DNA of 48,636 nucleotides from JBBPYC01 sp038200275. Its GTDB lineage: Bacteria > Pseudomonadota > Gammaproteobacteria > Burkholderiales > Burkholderiaceae_C. Below the pieces are notes generated by a model. It was not told the DNA's origin and made no database searches. It was given only the letters and a program-made list of their open reading frames with translations. Position 1 is the stretch's first letter, and the number at the start of each line of letters is the position of its first letter. Where the stretch lies: positions 1 through 48,636 of the forward strand of contig JBBPYC010000077.1 in assembly GCA_038200275.1 (NCBI GenBank), in the 5' to 3' direction. The position numbers and the translations under genes were made by a program. Shown in pieces: positions 18,118-25,631 of the stretch.

Positions 18118-18431
18118 GTGTACCTGATCACTCAACTGCTGTTTGTTCGGCTGCGTGCCTGCGCCGCCATCGGTCTATCCATGTGCGTGCGCACTCGCTT
18201 CGCTGACGAGCCCACCCGGGCATTTGCAATAGCCGACAGGCGGTTGAACCCTGCGGGCACGGGTGTTCGTCAGGCAACGACCGTTCCACGCTGTCCGATG
18301 GCTGCCTACAATGAGCCGCCTCGCACCCGCGCGCCTGCAGCCATCCGCGCTCGTGTATGCGCATGTGCGCCTACGCACACGCAGGCTTCGCGCACGCAGC
18401 GCACCCAATCAACTTAGCAGACTTTTTTATC
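18118..18431. other. Divergent promoter region between topB and the SET gene
   Basis: This 314-base gap holds no convincing gene. It must carry both promoters. For the SET gene a possible -10 (TACAAT, 18307-18312) lies 17 bases after TTCCAC (18284-18289), a weak -35. The part from about 18325 is dominated by GC-rich runs with repeated CGCAC and CGCG elements. Confidence 0.35.
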
Positions 18432-19001
18432 GTGACCGAATCCAGAAGCCGCCGGGCCCGCGAATCGATGGCCGAGTTGATGGCCGAAACCGACGGGGCG
18501 ACGCGCGCGCGGCCTGCGCGTGCGGCCGTGACCACCAACGCCGCCAACGACGCACCGCGCCGCCGCACGCAGGTGCGTCGCTCCGGCGTGCACGGCAAGG
18601 GGCTGTTTGCGATGCGTGCGTTCCGCAAGGGCGAGACCATCATGGAATACGTCGGCGAGATCATCAACTGGAAGGAAGCGCTGCGCCGGCATCCGCATGA
18701 CCCGACCGATCCGAACCACACGTTCTATTTCCACATCGACGACGACAACGTGATCGACGGTGCGCACGGCGGCAACTCAGCCCGCTGGATCAACCATTCG
18801 TGCAACGGCAACTGCGAAGCCGATGAGCGCGAAGGCCGCATCTTCATCGTTGCGCGGCGCAGCATCAAGGCCGGCGACGAGCTGAGCTACGACTACGGCC
18901 TGATCATCGATCAGCGCTACACAGCAAAGTTGAAGGCCGAATATCCGTGCTATTGCGGCAGCAAGAGTTGCCGGGGAACGCTGCTGGCGCCGAAGCGCTG
19001 A
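18432..19001 (+). CDS. SET-domain protein lysine methyltransferase, eukaryote-like
   Basis: 189 residues from a GTG at 18432; an ATG at 18468 is the alternative. A basic N-terminal 50 residues (Arg-rich) precede a compact SET domain: RRSGVHGKGLFAM (S-adenosylmethionine loop), RKGETIMEYVGEII, then WINHSCNGNCEA (NHSC at 121-124), ELSYDYG (catalytic Tyr region at 153-156), and a post-SET zinc motif CYCGSKSCRG (Cys173, Cys175, Cys180, with Cys124 or Cys128 as possible fourth ligand). All key residues are present, so the enzyme should be active. Substrate is unknown. It is divergent from the SWIB-fused topB. Confidence 0.92.
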   Translation: MTESRSRRARESMAELMAETDGATRARPARAAVTTNAANDAPRRRTQVRRSGVHGKGLFAMRAFRKGETIMEYVGEIINWKEALRRHPHDPTDPNHTFYFHIDDDNVIDGAHGGNSARWINHSCNGNCEADEREGRIFIVARRSIKAGDELSYDYGLIIDQRYTAKLKAEYPCYCGSKSCRGTLLAPKR

Positions 19002-19002
19002 G

Positions 19003-19105
19003 CTGTCCCCCAGGCTTTGCTCCCTTCGGTCGGCTTTCGCCTTCCCCCACCGGGGGCGGCGCCTACGGCCTGGCGGAGCCAGCTCCGCGGCCCCTACTGG
19101 GGGAC
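19003..19105. repeat. Dispersed palindromic repeat, copy 2
   Basis: About 100 bases directly after the SET gene: opens TGTCCCCCAGGCTTTGC, contains CCCCCACCGGGGG and the 16-mer GCGGAGCCAGCTCCGC at 19073-19088, and ends CTACTGGGGGA. It matches the reverse complement of copy 1 (13314-13400). The remaining bases to birA (19106-19189) show no other feature. Confidence 0.7.
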
Positions 19106-19189
19106 TGGCACTCTGCTGAGTGCGGTGCTCTGCGCTGACACATCCGCTTTGGGAGCGATAAGCTCAGGCTCTCCGTCCATCGCCTCCTC

Positions 19190-20047
19190 ATGCACGACAC
19201 TGCCCTCCCGCCCGACTCCGCCAGCACCGCTTCAGTGGCTTGGCCGCAGGCGTTGCTGGACGCGACGCAGCAGGCGATGCAGTTGGCGTACGGGCAGCCG
19301 ATCCGGCTGGAGCGGGTCGCCTCCATCGATTCAACCAACAGCGAATTGATGCGGCGCGCGCGGGCGGGCTGCTGCGAGCCGGTGCTGCTGGTCGCGCAGA
19401 CGCAGACCTCAGGCCGCGGGCGGCTCGGGCGCAGCTGGCACGGGGGGACAGACGATGCGCTGACGTTTTCGATTTCGCTGCCGCTGGCGCCGCGCGACTG
19501 GTCTGGGCTGTCGCTGGCGCTCGGCGTGGCGCTGGCCGATGCGCTGGACCCGCAGCGGCGGCAGGGGCTCGGGCTTAAGTGGCCGAACGATTTGTGGTTC
19601 GAAGCGCGCAAGCTGGCCGGGATCCTGATTGAGACGGTGGCGCCTGCCGGGTCCGCCGCTGCACACCGCACAGCAATGCGGCAGCTTGTGATCGGCGTCG
19701 GCATCAACATCGCCGAGCGGCCAGCGGCCGGCTTGGCCACAGCGCCAGCCTGGGCACGCGAGCTGATGCCGGGATGCACGCCCGCCCGTGTGCTGCGTGA
19801 GGTCGCGGCGCCGCTGCTTGGTGCGGCGGTGCAGTTCGAGCACTACGGCTTCGCGCCGTTTCATGCCCGCTTCGACGCGCTCGACGTGTTGCGCGACCGC
19901 ACGGTGACGGCCACCGGCGCGCAGGGCGAGGCAATTGCCGGCACCGCGCATGGTGTCAGCGATGCCGGTGCGTTGCTGCTGCACACCGAGCGCGGCATGC
20001 AGCCCATCCACGCGCTCGACGTAAGCGTGCGGCCGGCGCGAAGCTGA
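19190..20047 (+). CDS. birA: Biotin-[acetyl-CoA-carboxylase] ligase, short form
   Basis: Attaches biotin to the acetyl-CoA carboxylase carrier protein through biotinyl-AMP; 285 residues. The catalytic core has SIDSTNSELM, the biotinyl-AMP loop TQTSGRGRLGRSW, LKWPNDLW, KLAGILIE and VIGVGINIAE, followed by a small C-terminal SH3-like domain. The N-terminal helix-turn-helix of the E. coli BirA repressor is absent, so this is a ligase without direct repressor function. Start at the ATG 19190. The next gene begins 10 bases after its stop, so they are probably co-transcribed. Confidence 0.96.
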   Translation: MHDTALPPDSASTASVAWPQALLDATQQAMQLAYGQPIRLERVASIDSTNSELMRRARAGCCEPVLLVAQTQTSGRGRLGRSWHGGTDDALTFSISLPLAPRDWSGLSLALGVALADALDPQRRQGLGLKWPNDLWFEARKLAGILIETVAPAGSAAAHRTAMRQLVIGVGINIAERPAAGLATAPAWARELMPGCTPARVLREVAAPLLGAAVQFEHYGFAPFHARFDALDVLRDRTVTATGAQGEAIAGTAHGVSDAGALLLHTERGMQPIHALDVSVRPARS

Positions 20048-20057
20048 AATAACGGCC

Positions 20058-20456
20058 ATGCGACACGTCGTGCTGGTGCTGTTGCTGATCGCCAATGGGG
20101 GCTACTTCGCCTGGACCTCCGGCTGGCTGCGCAACTGGGGGCTGGCGCCGTCCACCCAATCCGAGCCGCAGCGGCTGGCGCAGCAGATTCGGCCCGAGGC
20201 GCTGCGCATTCTCGGCACGGGCAACGCCCCGCTTCCAGCCATGCCAACAGCGACGCCAGCGGACATGACGCCAGCGCCAGCGACTATGGACAGCAGTGCG
20301 ACGAACACCGCAATGCCTGCAGTGCCTCCCGCCAGCAACGGCGTTGCCGCAGTGGCCGCCGCGGTGCGGGCTGCGGCTTCCATCGCAGCCATGGCGTCCG
20401 CGTCCGCGTCCGCCTCCGTCGCCACGCCTGAGCAGGTTATTCAGCAAACGCCCTGA
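20058..20456 (+). CDS. Small membrane-anchored Ala/Pro-rich protein, SPOR-protein remnant or variant
   Basis: 132 residues. One N-terminal membrane anchor (VVLVLLLIANGGYFAW) is followed by the motif EPQRLAQQIRPEALRIL, and then a low-complexity tail rich in Ala, Thr, Pro and Ser. In related Burkholderiales the gene after birA usually encodes a longer anchored protein with this motif and a C-terminal SPOR peptidoglycan-binding domain; no SPOR domain is visible here. It is either shortened or a divergent form. Function unknown. Confidence 0.65.
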   Translation: MRHVVLVLLLIANGGYFAWTSGWLRNWGLAPSTQSEPQRLAQQIRPEALRILGTGNAPLPAMPTATPADMTPAPATMDSSATNTAMPAVPPASNGVAAVAAAVRAAASIAAMASASASASVATPEQVIQQTP

Positions 20457-20564
20457 TCGCCAACGCCAGCCGCGTTCCGCGCAGTGGCCGTAATGCGCTG
20501 GGTGCGCATCAGACCATGGCACTCAGAGAATCGGCCCTTTGCTGATTTGCCGGGAGATGTCACC

Positions 20565-21236
20565 ATGCGCTCGATGAAGCTCTACTACGCCAGCGGCGCC
20601 TGCTCGTTCGTGCCCCACACGTTGCTGGAGGCCGCCGGCGCGGATTTTGAGCCGGTGCCGGTGAAGCTGCACCGGGACGAACAACACAGCCCCGAATACC
20701 TGGCGATCAACCCGGATGGACAGGTGCCGGTGCTGGTCGACGGCGATACCGTCATCACGCAGATTGTCGCGATCGTCGACCATCTGGATCGGCGCTTTGC
20801 GGCAGCCGGCTTTCTGCCCACCGAGTCGTTGGCACGCACCCGCGCGCTGTCGGTGCTGGCCTGGATGAACAACACCGTGCATCCGACATTCACGCACATC
20901 TTCATGCCGCAGAAATTCACCGACAAGCCTGAGCTGCATGCCGATTTGAAGACCTTCAACCGGGTGCGCTATGAAGGGTGCCTGGACGCGCTGCAAGCGC
21001 TGGTGCTGCACGCCCAGGCAGCGCGCGGTGCCGGGGCCTGGCTGTCGGGCGCTTCATTCGGCCCGCTCGACAGCTACGCCCTGACCCTGACGCGCTGGGG
21101 CAGCATGGTCGGCATCGATCCATGCCAGCGCTCAACGCTTTGGGCATTCATTGAAAAACAAGTGGCAGCGCACCCGCCTGTGGCCGCCGTGCTGGAACGC
21201 GAGCGCGTCCCGTTGAATCTGTACAAGCCGGCCTGA
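20565..21236 (+). CDS. Glutathione S-transferase family protein
   Basis: 223 residues. The thioredoxin-like N-terminal domain has KLYYASGACSFVPHTLLEAAG and the cis-Pro/glutathione loop NPDGQVPVLVDGD, then TQIVAIVDHLD; the C-terminal helical domain follows. It is a bacterial GST of the type with Ser/Cys near the N-terminus. Conjugation substrate unknown. The ATG at 20565 has an SD-like GGGAG 7-11 bases upstream, which favours it over a longer in-frame start at 20484. Confidence 0.92.
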   Translation: MRSMKLYYASGACSFVPHTLLEAAGADFEPVPVKLHRDEQHSPEYLAINPDGQVPVLVDGDTVITQIVAIVDHLDRRFAAAGFLPTESLARTRALSVLAWMNNTVHPTFTHIFMPQKFTDKPELHADLKTFNRVRYEGCLDALQALVLHAQAARGAGAWLSGASFGPLDSYALTLTRWGSMVGIDPCQRSTLWAFIEKQVAAHPPVAAVLERERVPLNLYKPA

Positions 21237-21292
21237 GCGATGGGGGCCGGCTCGTTGCCGCAGGCGAAGGGGCTGCGCTGCGGGCTTGCGCT

Positions 21293-21682
21293 TTAAACCA
21301 GCGTCCGATCGGGCAGCAACTCGCACAACGGCATCAAGCCCTGAACGCAGGCGAGCAAGTCGGGCACCGCGAACGGTTTGACAAGACAGGCATTGGCGCC
21401 AAGCGCCAGACCGTTGTCGCAATGGGTGGTGCAACCCGCCGCGGTGAGGATCAGCACCGGCAGATGGGAGCCGCGTGCACGCAGCCGAGTCAGCACGTCA
21501 AGGCCGTGCAGGCGAGGCAGGCCGAGATCCAGGATCAGCAAGTCGTAGCGATCGGCGGCGCTCAACGCGGCGTCGGCCTGCGCACCGTCCACCACATGCT
21601 CGACCACTTGCGTGTCGCTGCTCAGCGCCGCTGCAAGCGCTGCGCCCAGCATGGCGTCGTCTTCGGCAATCAGTATCCGCAA
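21293..21682 (-). CDS. Stand-alone response-regulator receiver domain
   Basis: 129 residues from a TTG start. It is a complete receiver fold: acidic pair in ILIAEDDAML (Asp8, Asp9), phospho-acceptor Asp52 in LLILDLGLPRLHG, the Thr in VLILTAAG and Lys in CLVKPFAV. It stops soon after the last helix, so it lacks the winged-helix output domain that its OmpR-like sequence would predict. No histidine kinase is adjacent. The TTG is chosen because AAGGAG sits 11 bases upstream and no ATG is in frame nearby; an upstream TTG at 21802 lacks this. Confidence 0.85.
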   Translation of the reverse strand: MRILIAEDDAMLGAALAAALSSDTQVVEHVVDGAQADAALSAADRYDLLILDLGLPRLHGLDVLTRLRARGSHLPVLILTAAGCTTHCDNGLALGANACLVKPFAVPDLLACVQGLMPLCELLPDRTLV

Positions 21683-21693
21683 CAGGGTGACGT

Positions 21694-21699
21694 CTCCTT
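21694..21699 (-). promoter_or_regulatory. Ribosome-binding site setting the receiver start
   Basis: AAGGAG on the minus strand, 11 bases before the TTG codon at 21680-21682. It decides the start of the receiver gene. Confidence 0.6.
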
Positions 21700-21883
21700 C
21701 GCATGCGATTCGGGGCGGCGGTCGGGGACCGCTTGGTTCGACTGCCTGCTTGCTTGCGCGCTCGGCGGCAAACGGGGCTGAGGCTGCAACGCCTGGTTTC
21801 AATTCAATTCGTCAAAGCGGCATATTTTGCGCTTGTGCGCAAACGCACTTCTGGTTAGGGAAACCGCACCGCGCGCAGCCGGT

Positions 21884-22339
21884 TCAGTTTGCATACACCT
21901 CGAGCCCGATGCGCACCACGGTCGCCACATCGATTCCGACCTGAGACTGAAACTCGGTCTGCGCTTGCTGCACGGCTTGCTCGAACGCCAATAGCCAGGC
22001 CAGCCCCGTCTCGGTGAAGCAGATCAACCGCGCGCGGCGATCGCGCTCGTCGGCTTCGCGTGTGACGAGACCCCACGCTTCGCATTGATCCACCAGATCG
22101 CCCATTGCCTGCTTGCTGATGCCGGCCGACTGCGCCAGTTGCGAAAGGCGCGCGCCGTCTCTTGTGAGGTGGCGCGTGATGTGGATGTGCGCGGCCGTGA
22201 CTTGACTGCGCGCAGCCAGATTCGACAGCGCAAGCGGCACGTCGAGATCGTGCGCCATCAGCTCCAGCACGCGCGCGTCGAAGCGACGCAAAGCGTCACC
22301 CAGCAAGCGGCCGAGATGGGGGGCGGTAGGGTCGATCAA
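21884..22339 (-). CDS. MarR-family transcriptional regulator
   Basis: 151 residues with winged-helix features: QVTAAHIHITRHLTRDGARLSQLAQSAGISKQAMGDLVDQCEAWGLV as the DNA-binding helices (shown here as one region, about residues 45-92), then the wing TREADERDRRARLICFTETG. Such proteins are ligand-responsive repressors. The best start is TTG at 22337-22339, giving MIDPTAPHLGRLLG; no ATG is suitably placed. It is divergent from recA; the 197-base gap holds both promoters. Which gene it controls is not clear. Confidence 0.88.
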   Translation of the reverse strand: MIDPTAPHLGRLLGDALRRFDARVLELMAHDLDVPLALSNLAARSQVTAAHIHITRHLTRDGARLSQLAQSAGISKQAMGDLVDQCEAWGLVTREADERDRRARLICFTETGLAWLLAFEQAVQQAQTEFQSQVGIDVATVVRIGLEVYAN

Positions 22340-22443
22340 GGGGCGTCTGGAGAAGGCTGAAACAACAACAAAAAGCGACTTGCAGATGGTAATGCAAACT
22401 GACTAAAAATCCGCTTGGTTTCTTTTGACCTGACCTTAAACTA

Positions 22444-22459
22444 CTGGTCAACCATCCAG
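22444..22459 (+). promoter_or_regulatory. LexA-box-like palindrome upstream of recA
   Basis: CTGG-N8-CCAG lies about 80 bases before recA, with two changes from the CTGT-N8-ACAG LexA consensus. A possible -35 (TTGACC, 22425-22430) lies just before it. The position fits SOS control of recA, but the match is imperfect. Confidence 0.35.
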
Positions 22460-22536
22460 CATATGTGCTTCGAGGTGCTTTTCAAAGACGCACGAAAGCT
22501 GGGTTTCATCGTTGATTTTCAAGGATTTTTGTAAAC

Positions 22537-23727
22537 ATGGACGCTCAAGTCAAAGGCAGCACCATCGCCGCACCCGCCACCACTGAAAAAGCTAAAGCCT
22601 TGGCCGCTGCGCTTGCGCAAATCGAAAAGCAGTTCGGCAAAGGCACGATCATGCGGCTCGGCGAAGGCGAGGTGATCGAGGACATCCAGGTGGTCTCGAC
22701 CGGCTCGTTGGGCCTCGATATCGCACTCGGCGTCGGCGGCCTGCCGCGCGGCCGTGTGGTGGAAATTTACGGCCCGGAATCCTCTGGCAAGACCACGCTG
22801 ACACTGCAAGTCATCGCCGAGATGCAGAAGATCAACGGCCAGTGCGCGTTCGTCGATGCCGAGCACGCGCTGGACATCCAGTACGCGCAGAAGCTCGGTG
22901 TGAATCTTCAGGATTTGCTGATCAGCCAGCCGGACACCGGCGAGCAGGCCCTGGAGATCGTCGACTCGCTCGTGCGCTCCGGCGCGGTCGACCTGATCGT
23001 GATCGACTCGGTCGCGGCGCTTACACCGAAGGCCGAGCTTGAAGGCGAGATGGGCGATTCGCTGCCGGGCCTGCAAGCGCGCTTGATGAGCCAGGCGCTG
23101 CGCAAACTGACCGCCACCATCAAGAAGACCAACTGCATGGTCATCTTCATCAACCAGATCCGCATGAAGATCGGCGTAATGTTCGGCTCGCCAGAGACCA
23201 CCACGGGCGGCAACGCGCTGAAGTTCTATGCGTCCGTGCGCCTGGACATCCGCCGCATCGGCACCATCAAGAAGGGCGACGACGCGATCGGCAATGAGAC
23301 CAAGGTCAAGGTCGTGAAGAACAAGGTGGCGCCGCCGTTCAAGACGGCCGAGTTCGACATCCTGTTTGGCGAAGGCATCAGCCGCCACGGCGAGATCATC
23401 GACATGGGCGTGGAAGCGCGCATCGTCGAGAAATCCGGCGCCTGGTATGCGTACAAAGGCGAAAAGATCGGCCAGGGCCGCGACAACTCACGCGAATTCC
23501 TGCGTGAGAACCCGGACCTCGCGCGTGAGATCGAGAACAAGGTGCGTGAGTCGCTGGGCATTTCGTTGCTGGCACCGGCGACGAACGGTAGCGACAAGCC
23601 GGGTGCCAAACAGTCGGATACGAAGGCCGATGGCAAGGTGGATGCGAAGGCGGGCGACAAGGCTGCGGCCAAGCCAGATGCGCCGAAGCCCGAGCTGAAG
23701 GCGCCAAGCGCGCCGACGACGGCCTGA
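22537..23727 (+). CDS. recA: Recombinase RecA with a long Lys/Ala-rich tail
   Basis: ATP-dependent strand-exchange protein and SOS co-protease, 396 residues, about 40 longer than most. Core marks are GPESSGKT (Walker A, 79-86), LIVIDSVAALTPKAE (Walker B and L1 start), INQIRMKIGVMFGSPETTTGG (L2 region) and VRLDIRRIG. The core ends with SLGISLLAP near residue 347. The final ~45 residues are a repeating Lys/Asp/Ala/Pro tract with nine lysines and seven acidic residues, unlike the short acidic tail of E. coli RecA. Tandem terminators separate it from recX. Confidence 0.99.
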   Translation: MDAQVKGSTIAAPATTEKAKALAAALAQIEKQFGKGTIMRLGEGEVIEDIQVVSTGSLGLDIALGVGGLPRGRVVEIYGPESSGKTTLTLQVIAEMQKINGQCAFVDAEHALDIQYAQKLGVNLQDLLISQPDTGEQALEIVDSLVRSGAVDLIVIDSVAALTPKAELEGEMGDSLPGLQARLMSQALRKLTATIKKTNCMVIFINQIRMKIGVMFGSPETTTGGNALKFYASVRLDIRRIGTIKKGDDAIGNETKVKVVKNKVAPPFKTAEFDILFGEGISRHGEIIDMGVEARIVEKSGAWYAYKGEKIGQGRDNSREFLRENPDLAREIENKVRESLGISLLAPATNGSDKPGAKQSDTKADGKVDAKAGDKAAAKPDAPKPELKAPSAPTTA

Positions 23728-23733
23728 GGAGGG

Positions 23734-23767
23734 CCGGCAGATCGCCAGATGGTGCCTGCCGGTTTTT
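23734..23767 (+). terminator. Intrinsic terminator 1 after recA
   Basis: CCGGCAG (23734-23740) pairs with CTGCCGG (23756-23762), followed by TTTTT. It starts 6 bases after the recA stop codon. Confidence 0.75.
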
Positions 23768-23780
23768 AGACAAAAAGGCT

Positions 23781-23820
23781 GCTGCCGCTTGTTCCATAAG
23801 CGCCGGCAGCTTCTTTTTTT
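23781..23820 (+). terminator. Intrinsic terminator 2 after recA
   Basis: GCTGCCG (23781-23787) pairs with CGGCAGC (23804-23810), followed by TTCTTTTTTT. With terminator 1 it should strongly reduce read-through into recX, as described for recA-recX operons. Confidence 0.8.
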
Positions 23821-23850
23821 ATAGCAATCTCTTTTTAACTTGCTTTCCCC

Positions 23851-24333
23851 ATGCCGCTCCCCCCGCTGTCCCTGAAAGGCCGCGCGCTGCGCTACTTGAG
23901 CCAGCGCGAACATTCACGCAAGGAGCTGGAACGCAAGCTCGCGCGGCATGAGGAAGAGCCCGGCACGCTCGCCAAGGCGCTCGACGAACTGGAAGCCAAA
24001 GACCTGATCAGCGAGCCCCGCGTCGTCGCTTCCGTTTTGCACCAGCGCGCGCCCAGGCTCGGCGGGCTGCGCATACGGCGCGAGCTGCAACAAAAAGGCA
24101 TTGCGCCGGATGCGATTGCTGAAGCAGTGGCGGGGTTGAAGCAGACCGAACCAGAACGCGCACATGCGCTCTGGCAGCGACGCTTCGATGGGCCGCCGGC
24201 CGATGCCAAAGAGTACGCGCGGCAAGGCCGGTTTCTGATGGGGCGCGGCTTTGCGCCGGAAACAGTGCGGCGCGTGCTCGGCGGGCGGGTCGAAGCTGAA
24301 GTGGAAGCCGATGCCGATTCAGAAGCATCGTGA
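23851..24333 (+). CDS. recX: Regulatory protein RecX
   Basis: Modulator of RecA filaments, 160 residues, the usual size. It has the three-helix repeats of the family: LKGRALRYLSQREHSRKELERKL, then LISEPRVVASVLHQRAPRLGGLRIRRELQQKGI (regions about residues 8-30 and 52-84), and KEYARQGRFLMGRGFAPETVRRVL. It is 123 bases after recA behind two terminators, so it is probably made at low level by read-through. The start MPLPPLSLKGRALRYL fits the family. The last ten residues are acidic. Confidence 0.95.
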   Translation: MPLPPLSLKGRALRYLSQREHSRKELERKLARHEEEPGTLAKALDELEAKDLISEPRVVASVLHQRAPRLGGLRIRRELQQKGIAPDAIAEAVAGLKQTEPERAHALWQRRFDGPPADAKEYARQGRFLMGRGFAPETVRRVLGGRVEAEVEADADSEAS

Positions 24334-24884
24334 CGAAGCGTCATGGATTCCCGACAGGCGACTTTTGACTCGAAGTTGAAATTTAGGACGCTGATTTTCA
24401 CGCTCGGAAGCAGACCTCCAGCATGCGAACGGCTGTTCTGGATACAACCTCGTCCCGTGGAATGGAGGCCCCCGTGGCGCAGACTCCGCGGGCTCAGGTC
24501 TGTAGTACGCCTTTGGATTTCTCATGCATGTCGCGCTCCAACTTCAGGCGCGCCAAGTCAGGGTGCTGCCCGGCAATCTGAGTCTGTTTGATTCACACCG
24601 GGCGTATCGACGAGGGCGGTTTGGGGGAGCAGCATTCGGCCACAGGCGGCCAGGGCAAGCCGGGGCACCCGTGCCATCGTCGCCTTGTCCTACAGCCCTT
24701 TGAGCGGCGCTCGCGATGAGGCTGCCGCATCGCAAGCTAAGCTTTCCTGTAGATAGCGTGAAATACCCCGACGTTGAGCTCAAAGGGCTGTTTACCACGC
24801 TGGCTAAGCCTGAGGTGCCTGCTCTCCAGCAGACTTCTGCAAAGGGCTGCTGGCCGTCGCCGACCACAATCACAAGGACCTTCC
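24334..24884. other. Gene-poor stretch with a possible transposase scrap
   Basis: 550 bases without a supportable gene. On the minus strand a short open stretch ending at 24494 reads ...LARLKLERDMHEKSKGVLQ, which loosely resembles the end of IS3-type OrfA (LARxKMERDILKKA), but no OrfB follows. The part near 24700-24880 is the leader of the DJ-1 gene, with AAGGA 8 bases before its ATG. The stretch may mark an old insertion that brought in the following two genes. Confidence 0.3.
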
Positions 24885-25568
24885 ATGAACATCCTGATGG
24901 TGTTGACCTCGCATGACCAACTCGGCAATACCGGCAAAAAAACCGGCTTCTGGCTGGAAGAGTTTGCCGCGCCGTACTACGTGTTCAAAGACGCAGGCGC
25001 CAACGTGACGCTGGTGTCACCCAAGGGTGGCCAGCCGCCGCTGGACCCGAAAAGCGACGAGCCAGACGCCCAAACCGAAGCCACCAAGCGCTTCAAGGCC
25101 GATTCGGACGCACAGCGCGCGCTTGCCCACACCGGCAAGCTGGCCGATGCGGATGCAGCCGGGTACGACGCCGTGTTCTACCCGGGGGGTCACGGCCCGC
25201 TGTGGGATCTGGCGCAAGACCCGCACTCACTGCAGCTTATCCAGCAGATGCTGCAAGCCGACAAGACTGTGGCTGCCGTGTGCCATGCACCCGGAGTCCT
25301 GTGGCGCGCCAAGGGTGCCGATGGCGCCTCGGTGGTCAAGGGCAAACGTGTCACGGGCTTTACCAACACTGAGGAAGACGCTGCTGGCCTGACCCAGGTG
25401 GTGCCGTTTCTGGTGCAAGACCGGCTGGTGGAAAACGGTGGTGTCTACAGCAAGGGTGCTGACTGGCAGCCCCATGTGGTGACCGACGGTGCGCTCATCA
25501 CTGGCCAGAACCCTGCATCGTCAGAGCCGGCCGCGCGTGCGCTGCTGGCCCGCCAGGCCACACGCTGA
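24885..25568 (+). CDS. DJ-1/PfpI type 1 glutamine-amidotransferase-like protein (Hsp31-like)
   Basis: 227 residues. The family triad is visible: Glu in GFWLEEFAAPYYVF (near residue 25), the nucleophile Cys133 followed by His134 in AVCHAPG. PGGHGPLWDL and GFTNTEEDAAGL are typical of the YhbO/HchA/Hsp31 branch, many of which act as glyoxalase III or protein deglycases. Starts at ATG 24885 with a good AAGGA. It is followed 63 bases later by a semialdehyde dehydrogenase, a pairing consistent with reactive aldehyde removal. Confidence 0.93.
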   Translation: MNILMVLTSHDQLGNTGKKTGFWLEEFAAPYYVFKDAGANVTLVSPKGGQPPLDPKSDEPDAQTEATKRFKADSDAQRALAHTGKLADADAAGYDAVFYPGGHGPLWDLAQDPHSLQLIQQMLQADKTVAAVCHAPGVLWRAKGADGASVVKGKRVTGFTNTEEDAAGLTQVVPFLVQDRLVENGGVYSKGADWQPHVVTDGALITGQNPASSEPAARALLARQATR

Positions 25569-25631
25569 GCCACCCTTTCCGCACCCACTCGGATCCCACC
25601 GCAACCGCCGAGCACATAGCAAGGAGCGACG

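Noticed and set aside
17182..18417. A 411-codon plus-strand frame opposite the start of topB and through the intergenic region
   Set aside because: Mostly antisense to the Toprim domain; the sequence has no family features.
24494..24592. An IS3-type transposase fragment
   Set aside because: Resemblance covers about 20 residues only, with no inverted repeats or second reading frame; kept only as a low-confidence remark.
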